Below the pieces are notes generated by a model. The model saw only the letters and a program-made list of their open reading frames with translations. It made no database searches and was not told where the DNA came from. DNA of 64,000 nucleotides from Pseudomonas cichorii. Its GTDB lineage: Bacteria > Pseudomonadota > Gammaproteobacteria > Pseudomonadales > Pseudomonadaceae. The stretch spans positions 248,001-312,000 of the forward strand of contig NZ_BLVZ01000007.1 of assembly GCF_015471405.1 (NCBI RefSeq), in the 5' to 3' direction. Positions 28,251 through 43,200 of the stretch are shown in pieces; the first letter of the stretch is position 1, and every line of letters begins with the position of its first letter. The position numbers and the translations under genes are program-made.

Positions 28251-31200
28251 ATGAGTATTGTAAATCTTAATCCAGGCCAAGTCTCCACGTTAGGTAGTTT
28301 GCAAGCTCAGGGTAATTATCCCGGTGCGTATGCCTATCTTAAAACTATTGTAGATCAGCAGGTGGCATCCGATCCCGGTGGGCAAAATGCGGTTGAGCTG
28401 GGGAAAATATCAAACTGGCTTTCTGCTGCTCAGTCCATCAATCAGAATGATGGTAGTTTTTACAGTGACATGGTTCGTGGATCGGTACGTTTTGCCGCCG
28501 CTGCCGATGGCAGGTCTTTATCGGATGCCGATTTTCAAATTGCATCTGATGCGCTGGCGAATAATGTTCTTAATGATGTCATTGGGCAAAATGGTATTCC
28601 ACCGTTACAGGATATTATTGATGCTGATGTGCAATCTGCTGTTTCAGATCTGAATCTTCAGCGCTGGAACTGGGCTGGGACTATTGGAGATATGCTTCCT
28701 CCACCCTTGGGGCTTGATGGTGACTATGTGCAAATAGGAGGGGATACCTTCAGCGAGTACATGGGGAATCTGACAGAAGCCTTGCTTCAAAACGTTGCGG
28801 GCCTGATGAAGTATTCGGGTTTGGATGAGCCTATCGCCTCTGTTTTTGAATGGATGTGGGACGACCTTGGCTTAGATGAATTTGGCAGGTCACTGGGTGG
28901 ATTTATCTATGACACCGTTCAGAAGTACTTCTCTGACGCATATTCATATATCGATCCTTTGGTGTTGGATCTTGATGGCGATGGTGTCGAGACAGTTTCG
29001 CGAGATAAAGGAATCGTTTTTGACCACGATGGAGATGGGCATAAGCTTGGAACGGGTTGGGTCAGCGCGGATGATGCACTGCTGGTACTCGACAAAAATA
29101 AAAATGGCACCATAGACAATGGTTCTGAATTGTTTGGTGTTAATACTGTATTGAGGAATGGTAAAACCGCTTCAAACGGGTTTGAAGCTATTGCGGATCT
29201 TGATGATAACGAAGACGGCATCTTTGATCAGCAGGATGCCGCTTTTGCTTCGGTCAAGGTCTGGCAAGATCATAATCAGGATGGTATTTCCCAGTCGAAT
29301 GAATTAAAGACGTTGGCAGCTCTGGGCGTTACGTCAATCAATGTGACAGGTGCAGTACACGGCTCTGCCAATAACGGAAATATCATATCCAATCTGGGCT
29401 CTTATACGCGTATCGATGCCCAGACAGGAGTGGAAACCCAAGGTATCGTAGGTACCATTGATTTCGCCCAAAATACGTTTTATAGAGAGTTTCCCGACAA
29501 GATAGCGTTGGATGAAGAGGCAAGAAAACTGGCCGATATGCAGGGCTCAGGCACTGTGCGTGATCTTCGTGAAGCCAGCATGCTCAGCAGTTCTTTAAAG
29601 CAGGCTTTGTCTGAGTATTCATCCGCTACTACTCGTCAAGCGCAGTTGGCGTTGGTAGATCGTTTGCTGGGGGCATGGGCTGGGACGAGCACCATGGATT
29701 CCTTTGATGAGCGAGTCGAGGACCTGGGGACCGGTTTTTATCAGGTAAAATTCAGTTACTCGTGGGAAAAGCCCTCGTCCATTTTTATAGCCAGTGATAA
29801 TGGTGGGAATAATACACCTCCCCCTTCTCGAGAGCCTACTGCTACACAGCTTGCTCAGCAAAATGCTCTTGAAAAGATAAAGATACTGGAAGCATTTACG
29901 GGTATTGAGTATTTCAGTTTTTCTTCCCGAGAGGAAGGTGAGGGTGATAACAAGAAAGTATTCTTGTCAGCCAGTTCCGGGAACAGTGCCGGGGGGCATC
30001 GCACGGTTGGCGCTTTGCTGATGGGAACAATATATATAACTGAAGAAAATCTGAGCTTGCAAAGCTTTCAGATTGACCAGATCAACAAAGCTTATGATGC
30101 TTTGGTCGAGTCGGTTTATAGAGGCCTGTTGTTGCAGACGCGTTTGCAGAATTATACCTCGCTGCTGGGCATTTCATGGAGTGGGGATGGTTTCGTCATT
30201 GATTACAATGCCATCACTCAGGAGCTAGCGCGCGTTCATGCACTTGATCCGGTCAAGGCCATTGTAGACGGAGCAGAGTTGGGCGCTTCGTTGAAGAAAG
30301 GTATGTGGAACGAGTCGATATCAACTTGGCTAAATGAGCTTGATGATGTTGGCCTGGCACAGTTGAAAGATGTATACGGTGGAAAAAATGCCGTGCTGTT
30401 GGGTACGGTTGCCGGAGATAGTTACAATGGTACGGAGCAAGACGATTTTCTGGTCGGTGCAAAAGGTAATGATTATTTAGCGGGCGGCGGTGGCAATGAC
30501 TTCCTTATTGGAGGTGATGATAATGATTATCTTGGTGGCGGAGTGGGTGCCGATGTACTAAGTGGTGGGGAGGGCAGTGATAATATTTATGGCGACGTTG
30601 GTGATGATCTTCTGCTAGGTGATGCCGGTAATGATTACCTCTACGGTGGCGATGGCTCGGATACCTATTTCTTTCGTTCCGGCTGGGGACAAGACACTGT
30701 CAATAACTATGACCTGACGACTAACAAACAGGACGCCATAGAGTTTTCCGAAGAAATTGCGCCTTCCGATATTATTGTAAGCCGTTATTATGATGATCTG
30801 CTGTTGAGTCGACGTGGCAGCACTGATCGTATCACTGTCAGTAGCTATTTCAACCGTGACGCTGCTGGTCCTTATGCACTGGAAAGCATACGTTTTGCTA
30901 ATGGTACTCAGTGGTCTGTAGATGAAATCAAGGCGATGGTTGTCGTCGCTACTGATGGTAATGACTCTATATGGGGTTATTCCTCAGACGATACCCTTCG
31001 TGGCGGCCTGGGTGATGACACGCTTCAAGGTCTGGCGGGTAATGACACCTTGCTCGGCGAAGCTGGCAACGACTATCTGTACGGCGGCACTGGTGCAGAT
31101 CAACTGTCAGGTGGCGATGGCTCGGATTATTTGACTGCCGGTGAGGGCAACGACACGCTGCTGGGCGATGCGGGCAATGACACTCTGTATGGCGACTCGG

Positions 31201-34200
31201 GCAACGATATCCTGGATGGCGGTATCGGCAACGATTATCTCTATGGCGGAGAGGGTTCCGACACTTACCGTTTCAGCCGTGGCTGGGGTCAGGATTCGAT
31301 CAATAACTACGACTCCAGTGTTGGCAAGCTCGATGTTATCGAGTTCGCGGCAGATATCTTGCCGACTGACATCGTTATCACCCGTTCAGGTTCTGATCTT
31401 GTCTTGTCGTTGAAAAACGCCTCTGACAAGATCACTGTTTCCAGTTACTTCCATAATGACGGAGATACTCCTTACGCTCTGGAGCAGATCCGATTTGCTG
31501 ACGGGACTCAATGGAGTATCGAGCAAGTCAAGGTCATGGCTGTCCTCAGCACCGATGGCAGCGATGTTCTTACGGGCTACGCATCTGATGATCGTGTCAG
31601 TGGCGGCCTGGGAGGCGACACCCTCAGCGGCCTTGCCGGTGACGATGTGCTGAATGGTGATGGTGGTAACGACACCTTATACGGCGGCATTGGTCAGGAC
31701 ACCCTGAACGGTGGTGCCGGCTCGGATTACCTGTATGGCGAAGACGGTAACGACATCCTGGATGGCGGCACCGGCAACGATACCCTTGATGGTGGTCGTG
31801 GCTCCGACACTTATCGGTTTGCCAAGGGCTATGGTCAGGACGTTATCAATAATGGTACCTACTCCGAAACAGCCTCAGACAAGGTTGATGCCATCCAGCT
31901 CGATGGCCTCAATCCAGCCGATCTGCGGTTCTCGCGTTCGAGCGACGACCTTGTCATTCAGATCAAGGCGACAGGCGATACCCTGACCGTACGTTCGCAT
32001 TTCAGCCAGGACGGCACCACGGCCTATGCCATCGACCAACTGAAGTTTGCCGATGGTTCCGTGTGGGATGGCGCGCAGATAAAGTCTGCCGTTATCCAGG
32101 CTTCGGAGGTGGCTGACACCCTTACAGGTTATGCCACAGCAGACAGCCTTTCCGGGCTGGATGGAAATGACACGCTCAGTGGCCGTGCAGGCGATGACGT
32201 GCTTGACGGCGGCAACGGTGCGGACACCTTGAATGGTGACGAAGGTAACGACACCTTGCTGGGTGGTGCAGGTAATGACTCGCTCAGTGGCGGCTATGGC
32301 AATGACGTACTTGATGGCGGCAGCGGTAACGACTCGTTGGATGGCGGCTATGGTTCCGATACCTATGTCTTCCGCAAGGGCTCTGGCCAGGACAGCATTT
32401 CTAACGGCGTCTACAACGAAACTGCGGTGGGCAAGCAGGATGTGATCCGTCTGGAAGGGCTCAACCTGAGCGACATCAGTCTGCGTCGCGAGTCCAGTGA
32501 CCTGGTCATCCAGATCAAGGAAACCGGCGATACCCTGCGGGTTTCCTCGCACTTCTCTCCCGCCAGTACTTACTACAACTACGCCATCGATCAACTGCAG
32601 TTCGCTGACGGTACGGTCTGGGGCGTGGAGCAAATCAAGGCATCTCTGCTGACGGGGGGCGAGTTCAACGACACGCTTACCGGTTACGACACCGACGATA
32701 CCCTCCAAGGTCTGGCAGGCAATGACACGCTCTATGGTGCCCTTGGCAACGACACTCTGCTGGGAGGTGCCGGGCGCGATACGTTATATGGCGACGACGG
32801 TGATGACACGCTGCTCGGCGGTGCCGACAACGACAGTCTGAGTGGCGGAAACGGTAACGATGTTCTGGATGGCGGTGCGGGTAATGACACGCTTGAAGGC
32901 GGTAAGGGATCGGACACCTATATCTTCGCCAAAGGGTCTGGCTCCGATGCAATCGATAACTCGACTTACAACGATACGACTGTCAACAAACTCGATGTAG
33001 TGCGTCTCGATGGTTTGAATGGCGAAGATGTCAGTCTGCGTCGCGAGTCCGATGATCTGATTGTGCAGATTCGTGAGACTGGCGAAACCCTGCGTATCCG
33101 TTCGCATTTCAGTGCTGATTCCAGCAACTGGAGTTATGCCATCGATCAACTGCAATTTGCCGACGGCACCGTCTGGGATCGAGCGCAAATTACCGCCAGC
33201 CTTCTCAATGGCACTGAAGGCAACGACACCATCACGGGTTATGACACTGCCGATACGCTGTCCGGGTTGGCTGGCAATGACACCCTCAACGGGCGTAATG
33301 GCAATGATGTACTCGATGGCGGTGACGGTCGAGATACCCTGAACGGCGAGGCGGGTGATGACACCCTTCTGGGTGGCGCTGGCAATGACACGCTCTCTGG
33401 CGGTTCTGGCAACGATATTCTGGACGGCGGCAGCGGCAATGACTCGCTGGACGGCGGCTTTGGCTCCGATACTTACGTGTTCCGCAAAGGTTCGGGCCAG
33501 GACACCATCAGCAACTATGCCTACAACGACACTACGCTGAACAAGCTCGATGTTGTCCGTCTGGAAGGCTTGAACGCCGATGACGTGAGTATCCGCCGCG
33601 AGTCCGACGATCTGATTATTCAGATCCGTCAAACGGGCGAAACTCTGCGGGTCAGTTCGCATTTCTACAGCGATCAAAGCTATGGCTATGCGATCGATCA
33701 GTTGCAGTTTGCCGATGGCACGGTCTTGGACCAGGCCAAAATCACTTCAGCGCTTTTGATTGGCACAGAGGGCAGCGACAGCATTACCGGCTATGCGACA
33801 GCTGATGAGCTGATTGGCCTGGAAGGTGATGACACACTTAATGGTCGTGCTGGCGACGACTTGCTCAGTGGTGGTGATGGTCGCGATACCCTCTACGGCG
33901 AAGAGGGCAATGACACTCTTTTGGGTGGTCTTGGCAACGATACCCTGTCCGGTGGCGCAGGCAACGATACGCTTGATGGCGGTGCCGGTAATGATTCCCT
34001 GGAGGGTGGCAAGGGCTCTGATATCTATGTTTATCGCAAGGGCTCCGGGCAGGACACCATCAGCAACTACTCCTACAACGACAGCACGCCCAACAAGCTG
34101 GATGTCGTTCGCCTGGAGGGTCTGAATACCAGTGATGTCAGTATCCGCCGCGAATCCGACGACCTTCTGATCCAGATTCGCCAGACCGGCGAAACCCTGC

Positions 34201-37200
34201 GGGTCAGCTCGCATTTCTACAGCGATCAAAGCTATGGCTATGCGATCAACCAGTTGCAGTTTGCCGATGGCACTGTCTGGGATGAGGCAAAGATCACGGC
34301 AGCCTTGCTGATTGGTACTGAGGGTGATGACAGCGTTACTGGCTATGCCAGCGACGATGAACTCATCGGCCTGTCGGGCAATGACACCTTGAGCGGCCGT
34401 GCTGGCGATGACCTGCTCGACGGTGGGGACGGTAAGGACACACTCTCTGGCGAGGAAGGTAACGATACGCTGCTGGGTGGTGCAGGTAACGATGCTCTGA
34501 GCGGTGGAACGGGTAACGACCTGCTTGACGGTGGTGCCGGTAACGACACCCTGGACGGCGGCAAAGGCTCTGACACCTATGTATTCGGCAAGGGTTATGG
34601 CCGCGACACTATCAACAACTATGCCTACAACGACACCACGCCGGACAAGCTGGATATTGTGCGTCTGGAGGGGCTGACCACGGAAGATGTCAGCATCCGC
34701 CGCGAGTCTGATGACCTGGTGATCCAGATTCGTCAGACGGGCGAAACCCTGCGGGTCAGCTCGCATTTCTACAGCGATCCAAGCTATGGCTATGCGATCA
34801 ACCAGTTGCAGTTCGCTGATGGTGTCGTCTGGGATCAGGCTCAGATCACAGCAGCCTTGCTGATCGGTACAGAAATCGACGACAGCATTACCGGTTACGC
34901 GAGCGATGACCGTTTGTCCGGCGCCCAGGGCAACGACACTCTCTACGGCCGTGCCGGTAACGACACCCTGGAAGGTGGTGACGGCAAGGACACGCTCTAC
35001 GGTGAAGATGGCAACGATACGCTGCTGGGCGAGGCAGGCAATGACACCCTCACCGGTGGCTATGGCAATGACACTCTGGACGGCGGCGCTGGTAATGACT
35101 CGCTGGATGGCGGTTACGGCTCCGACACCTATGTGTTCCGCAAGGGCTCGGGCCAGGACACCATCAGCAACTACGCCTACAACGACACCACGGTCAACAA
35201 ACTGGACGTGATTCGTCTGGAGGGCCTGAACGCTGCCGATGTGGTGATGCGCCGTGAGTCCGATGACCTGATCATTCAGATCAAGGACAGCGGTGAAACC
35301 CTGCGGGTCAGCTCGCATTTCAGCACCAGCGTTCTCTACGGCTATAACATTGACCAGGTGCAGTTTGCCGATGGTACGGTGCTGAGCAATGAGCAGATTC
35401 GTACGGCGTTGCTGGCCGGTACGGAAGTCGATGAGACACTGACAGGGTATGAGTCTGCCGACAGCCTCTTCGGCCTGTCGGGCAACGACACCCTGAATGG
35501 TCGTGCCGGTGACGATATCCTCGACGGTGGCGATGGCCGTGACACCCTCAACGGTGAGGATGGCAACGACACGCTGCTGGGTGGCGCAGGCAATGACACG
35601 CTGAACGGTGGTTATGGCAACGACACCCTGGACGGCGGCAGTGGTAATGACTCACTGGATGGCGGCTATGGCTCCGACACTTATGTGTTCCGCAAGGGGG
35701 CGGGCCAGGACACCATCAATAACTATTCCTACAACGACACCACGGCCAACAAGCAGGACGTGATCCGTCTGGAAGGTCTGAACGCTGGTGATGTAGTGAT
35801 GCGTCGTGAGTCCGATGACCTGATCATCCAGATCAAGGACAGCGGTGAAACCTTGCGGGTCAGCTCGCACTTCTACAGCAGTGCGATCTATGGCTATGGC
35901 ATCGATCAGGTGCAGTTTGCCGATGGCACGGTACTGACGAATGAGCAGATCCGTACGGCGTTGCTGACCGGTACGGAAGTCGATGAAACCCTTACAGGTT
36001 ACGAGTCTGCCGACAGTCTGTTCGGCCTGTCGGGCAACGACACCCTGAATGGTCGTGCCGGTGATGACATTCTCGACGGTGGTGACGGCCGCGACACCCT
36101 TAACGGTGAAGACGGTAACGACACGTTGCTGGGTGGTGCAGGCAATGACACGCTGACTGGCGGTTATGGCAACGACACCTTGGACGGCGGTATCGGTAAC
36201 GACTCGCTGGACGGTGGCTATGGCTCCGACACTTACGTGTTCCGCAAGGGCTCGGGCCAGGACACCATCAGCAACTACGCCTACAACGACACCGCGGCCA
36301 ACAAACTGGACGTGATTCGTCTGGAAGGCCTGAATGCTGCCGATGTGGTGATGCGCCGTGAGTCCGATGACCTGATCATCCAGATCAAGGACGGCGGTGA
36401 AACCCTGCGGGTCAGCTCGCACTTCAGCACCAGCGTTCTCTACGGCTATAACATTGACCAGATTCAGTTTGCCGATGGCACGACGCTGAGCAACGAACAG
36501 ATTCGTACGGCTCTGCTGACCGGTACCGAAGTTGATGAGACCGTTACAGGTTACGAGTCGGCAGACAATCTGTTCGGCCTGTCGGGCAACGACACCCTGA
36601 ATGGTCGTGCCGGTGACGATATCCTCGACGGCGGCGATGGCAATGACACCCTCAATGGTGGAGATGGCAACGACACTCTGGATGGAGGCAGTGGCAATGA
36701 CTTGTTGAGTGGTGACTACGGCTCCGACACCTACGTATTCCGCAAGGGCTCGGGCCAGGACACCATCAGCAACTACGCCTACAACGACACCACCGCCAAC
36801 AAACTGGACGTGATCCGTCTGGAGGGCCTGAACGCTGCCGATGTTGTGATGCGCCGTGAGTCCGATGACCTGATCATCCAGATCAAGGACAGCGGTGAAA
36901 CCCTGCGGGTCAGCTCGCATTTCAGCACCAGCGCTCTCTACGGCTATAACATTGATCAGGTGCAGTTTGCCGATGGTACGGTGCTGAGCAATGAGCAGAT
37001 TCGTACAGCGCTGCTGACCGGTACGGAAGTCGATGAGACCCTGACAGGGTACGAGTCGGCAGACAGTCTGTTTGGCCTGTCGGGCAACGACACCCTGAAT
37101 GGCCGTGCCGGTGATGACATTCTCAACGGTGGTGATGGCCGTGACACCCTCAATGGTGGGGATGGCAACGACACTCTGGATGGAGGCAGTGGCAATGACT

Positions 37201-40200
37201 CGTTGAGTGGTGACTATGGCTCCGACACTTATGTGTTCCGCAAGGGCTCGGGCCAGGACACCATCAATAACTATTCCTACAACGACACCACGGCCAACAA
37301 GCAGGACGTGATTCGCCTGGAAGGCCTGAATGCTGCCGATGTGGTGCTGCGCCGTGAGTCTGATGATCTGATCATTCAGATCACGAGCAGCGGTGAAACC
37401 CTGCGGGTCAGCTCGCACTTCTACAGCAGTGCCATCTATGGCTATGGCATTGATCAGGTGCAATTTGCCGATGGGGTGATCTGGAACAAGGAAGACATCA
37501 GCGCCAATCTGTTCACACCTGCAGTGGTCAGTGCATTGACTGTCTCCGGCACGGAAGGAAGCGAAACCCTCACCGGTGGTGCCGGTAACGATACGCTCTA
37601 CGGTTATGGTGGCGACGATGTGCTAGACGGTGGTGCCGGTAATGACCGTCTGGACGGTGGTTCTGGCAATGACACCTATCTGTTTGGCGCAGGTTCAGGC
37701 CAGGATACTGTCTCGGCTTATGATCCAGCGCAGAACAAGGTCGATACCGTCAGGCTGGTCGGGCTCAACAGCAGCGATGTCACTGTGACTCGCGAAAGTA
37801 ATGACCTGGTGATCAAGGTAATCGGTACCACGGACATCCTCCGAGTCAGCAGCCACTTTGTCAGCGATGCGACTTATGGTTATCAGATCAGCCAGATCCA
37901 GTTTGCAGATGGCAGCATCTGGGATCAGCAGGCCATCAAGACCCAGGTGCTACAGGGCAGTGATGTCGACCAGTCTCTGTGGGGCTACGCCAGTGATGAC
38001 CAGATCGATGGTGGTGCTGGTGACGATACCCTCAGCGGTGGTGCTGGCAACGACAGTCTGGTCGGTGGTTCCGGTGCCGATACCCTGAACGGTGAAGAGG
38101 GTAATGATCTGCTGCAAGGTGGTGCCGGTAATGACACCCTCAACGGTGGTGTCGGCAACGATGTGCTTGATGGCGGTGCGGGCAATGACCGTCTGGATGG
38201 CGGTGCCGGTGATGACACCTACCTGTTCGGCAAGGGCTCGGGCCAGGACATTGTCTCGGCTTATGATTCAACGCAGAACAAGGTCGATACCGTCAGGCTG
38301 GTCGGGCTGAACAGCAGCGATGTGATTGTTTCCCGGGAAAGCAATGACCTGGTGATCAGGGTGATCGGTACCACGGACAGCATTCGAGTCAGCAGCCACT
38401 TCGTGAGCGATGCGACCTATGGTTATCAGATCAGCCAGATCCAGTTCGCAGATGGCACTGTCTGGGATCAGCAGGCCATCAAGACCCAGGTGCTGAAGGG
38501 GCGTGATGCCGATCAGTCTATGTGGGGCTACGCCAGCGATGATCTGATCGAAGGTGGTGCCGGTGCCGATACCCTGAATGGTGAAGAGGGTAACGATCTG
38601 CTGCAAGGCGGTGCCGGTAATGACACCCTCAACGGTGGCGCCGGTAACGATGTACTTGATGGTGGTGCGGGCAATGACCGTCTGGATGGCGGTGCCGGTA
38701 ATGATACCTACTTGTTCGGCAAGGGCTCAGGCCAGGATATTGTCTCGGCTTATGATTCAACGCAGAACAAGGTCGATACCGTCCAACTGGTCGGGCTGAA
38801 CAGCAGCGATGTGATCGTCTCCCGTGAAAGCAGTGACCTTGTGATCAGGGTGATCGGTACCACGGACAGCATTCGAGTCAGCAATCACTTCATCAACGAT
38901 GCGACCTATGGCTATCAGATCAACCAGATCCAGTTTGCCGATGGTAGCGTCTGGGATCTGCAGGCCATCAAGACCCAGGTTCTGGAAGGGCGTGATGCCG
39001 ATCAGTCTCTGTGGGGTTACGCCAGCGATGATCTGATCGAGGGCGGTGCCGGTGACGACTCCCTCAGTGGTGCTGCTGGCAACGACAACCTGTCCGGTGG
39101 TTCCGGTGCCGATACCCTGAACGGCGACGAGGGCAATGACCTGCTGCAAGGCGGGGCGGGCAATGACGTCCTTAATGGCGGGTCAGGCAATGACATCCTC
39201 GATGGTGGAGCGGGTAATGACCGTCTTGACGGTGGTGTCGGTGACGATACCTACCTGTTCGGTAAGGGCTCGGGTCAGGACACCATCTACTACGCCAATG
39301 AAAGTCGTGCAGGCAAGCTTGATCAGGTCAAACTGGTTGATCTGAATGCTGCCGATGTTAGCGTGGCGCGTGACGGTTATGACCTGGTTATTCGTATCAA
39401 CGGCACGACCGATACCCTGCGCGTCGTTTATCACTTCATGGGTGATGCGACCTCCGGTTATCAGATCGACCGCATCCAGTTTGCCGATGGCAGCGCCTGG
39501 GATCAGGACGCGATCAAGACTCAGGTACTGCAAGGCAATGATGCCGACCAGTCTCTGGCGGGTTACGCCACCGATGATCTGATCGAAGCGGGTGCCGGCG
39601 ACGACACCATCAGCGGTGGTGCTGGCAACGACAGCCTGGCCGGTGGTTCGGGTGCCGATACCCTGAACGGTGAAGAGGGTAATGATCTGCTGCAAGGTGG
39701 GTCGGGCAATGACACCCTCAACGGCGGTGCTGGCAACGATGTACTCGATGGCGGTGCGGGTAATGATCGCCTGGATGGTGGTGCCGGTGACGATACCTAC
39801 CTGTTCGGCAAGGGCTCGGGCCAGGATACCATCTACTACGCCAACGAAAGTCGTGTCGGCAAGGTCGATACCATCAAACTGGTTGACCTGAATGCAGCAG
39901 ATGTCAGCGTCGCACGCGATGGTTATGACCTGGTTGTTCGTATCAACAACACGACCGACAGCTTGCGCGTTGTCTATCACTTCATGAGCGACGCCACGGC
40001 TGGTTATCAGATCGATCGTATCGAGTTTGCCGACGGCAGCTTCTGGGATCAGAGCGCAATAAAAGTACAAGTGCTGACCAGCAGCCCTGCTGATCAGACA
40101 CTGGCCGGTTTTGCCAGCGATGATCTGATCGATGGCGGCGCAGGCGACGACACCCTCAGTGGCGCAGCAGGCAACGACAGCCTGTTGGGAGGCGATGGTG

Positions 40201-43200
40201 CCGATACCCTGAACGGCGACGAGGGTAACGACCTGCTGCAAGGCGGATCGGGCAACGACATCCTCTACGGTGGCAGCGGCAATGACATCCTCGATGGCGG
40301 TGCTGGTAATGATCGCCTGGATGGCGGTGCCGGTGACGATACCTATCTGTTCGGTAAAGGCTCGGGCCAGGACACCATCTACTACGCCAATGAAAGCCGC
40401 GCAGGCAAGGTCGATCAGGTGAAACTGGTTGATCTCAATGCCGCCGATGTCAGCGTGGCGCGTGATGGTTATGACCTGGTGATCCGTATCAACGGCACGA
40501 CCGACACCTTGCGCGTTGTCTATCACTTCATGAGCGATGCCACTGCGGGTTATCAGATCGACCAGATTGCGTTTGCTGATGGCAGCTTCTGGGATCAAAC
40601 CGCGATCAAGGCGCAAGTGCTGCAAGGCACTGAGGCGGATGAAACTCTGGCCGGTACGAGCAGTGATGACACCATCAATGCCGCTGCGGGTGACGATGTC
40701 ATCAACGGTGGCAGCGGCAACGACACCCTTTCGGGCGGTAGCGGTACCGACACCTTGAATGGCGAGGATGGCAATGATGTGCTGAACGGGGGCGACGGTA
40801 AGGACACTCTCAACGGCGGCAATGGCAACGACCAACTCGATGGTGGTGCTGGCAATGACATGCTGGACGGCGGAAATGGCGACGACATTTACCTGTTCGG
40901 CAAAGGCTCGGGTCAGGACAGTATCTACTACGCCTATGAGGGGCGCTCAGACAAGCTCGATACAGTGAAGCTGATCGACTTGAATGCGGTGGATGTGAGC
41001 GTGCGTCGCGAGGGTAACGACTTGCTCATTCGCGTGCTGGGCACCACCGACAGCCTGCGCGTGGTGAGCCACTTCACCAATGACGCAACCTATGGTTACC
41101 AGATCGACCAGATCCAGTTCGCTGACGGTAGCACCTGGAATCAGGCCGCGATCAAGTCCGCCGTTCTGCAAGGTACCGATGCCGATGAGACGCTGGCGGG
41201 TACCGCCACTAATGACAGCATTGATGCAGGCGCCGGTGACGACACCGTCAATGGTGGCAGCGGCAACGATACGCTGTCAGGCAGCAAGGGCGCAGATACT
41301 CTCAATGGTGAAGCCGGAGATGATCTGTTGCTGGGCGGTCTGGGTAACGACACCCTTAATGGCGGTCTTGGTAACGATATCCTTGATGGCGGTGCGGGTA
41401 ACGATCGTCTCGATGGCGGAGATGGCGACGATACCTATCTGTTTGCCAAGGGATCCGGTCAGGACACCATTTACTACGCCTATGAAAGCCGTGCTGGCAA
41501 GCTCGATACCGTCAAGTTGGTTGACCTGAATGCCGCAGATGTCAGCGTGCGTCGTGATGGTAGCGACCTGCTCATTCGTGTGCTGGGCAGCACTGATAGC
41601 CTGCGTGTGGTTTATCACTTCCAGAGTGACGCCACGGGTGGTTATCAAATCGACCGTATCCAGTTCGCCGATGGAAGCTTCTGGGATCAGGCAGCTATCA
41701 AGAACCAGGTCCTGCAGGGCAGTGAAGCTGAAGAAACCCTGTCGGGTACCAGTGGTGACGATGTCATCGATGCGGGAGCGGGTGATGACATCATCAATGG
41801 TGCAGCCGGTAACGATACTCTGGCCGGCAATGCGGGTGCCGATACCCTGAACGGCAACGAAGGCAATGACCTGCTGCAGGGCGGTTCGGGCAACGACACG
41901 CTCAATGGCGGCATCGGCGATGACATCCTTGATGGCGGCTTGGGCAACGATCAACTCGACGGTGGCGAGGGCAACGATACGTATCTGTTCGGCAAGGGGG
42001 CGGGTCAAGACACGATTTACTACGCCTATGAAAATCGTGAGGGCAAGCTCGACACCATCAAGCTCACCGACCTCAATGCCTCTGATGTCAGCGTGCGCCG
42101 TGATGGTAACGACCTGATCATCCGGGTGCTGGGCAGCACCGACAGTCTGCGAGTGGTCTACCACTTCCAGGGCGACGCCGCTGGCGGTTATCAAATCGAC
42201 CGTATCCAGTTTGCCGATGGCAGTTTCTGGGATCAGAACCAGATCAAGTTCCAGGTACTGCAAGGCTCGGGCATCGATGAAACCCTCTCGGGAACGTCCA
42301 GCAATGACGTGATCGACGCAGGTGCTGGCGACGATACGGTCAACGGCGGCGGTGGCAACGACACCTTGTCCGGCAGTGCTGGTGCTGACACGCTTAACGG
42401 CGATGCTGGCGATGACTTGCTGCAGGGTGGTGTCGGAAATGACACGCTCTACGGCGGAGACGGCAATGATGTTCTGGACGGCGGTGCAGGCAACGATCAA
42501 CTGAACGGCGGTAACGGCGACGATACTTACCTGTTCGGTAAAGGCGCAGGCCAGGACACCATCTACTACGCCCACGAAGGCCGTATCGGCAAGCTCGATA
42601 CCGTGAAGCTTGCTGATCTCAACGCGACCGATGTCAGCATCGTTCGTGAGAGCAATGATCTGATCATTCGCGTGAATGGTACGACCGACAGCCTGCGAGT
42701 GATGAGCCACTTCTCTGAGGACGCAGCGGGTGGCTATCAGATCGACCAACTGCAATTTGCCGATGGCACGATCTGGAACCAGTCGCTCATCAAGTCGCAA
42801 GTATTGCTCGGCAGTGCATCCGACCAGACCCTGCGTGGCTACACCAGTGACGATGTCATCAGCGCTGGCGACGGCGATGACAGTCTCTTTGGTGATGCCG
42901 GGAATGACAACCTGTTCGGCGGCACTGGCACCGATACGCTATATGGCGACGCAGGCAACGATAACCTCTTCGGCGATGCCGGCAACGACACGCTCTATGG
43001 TGGGACGGGCAATGACGTGCTCAATGGCGGCGCTGGCAATGACTACCTCAGTGGTGGTGATGGCAGTGACACCTACGAGTTCGGCATCGGTTCGGGTAGA
43101 GACACCATCAGCAACTACGACACCGGCAGCAGCACGGATGTACTGCAGTTCGGCGCCGATGTAAGCCTGGAAGACCTGTGGTTCCGTCGCAGTGGCAACG

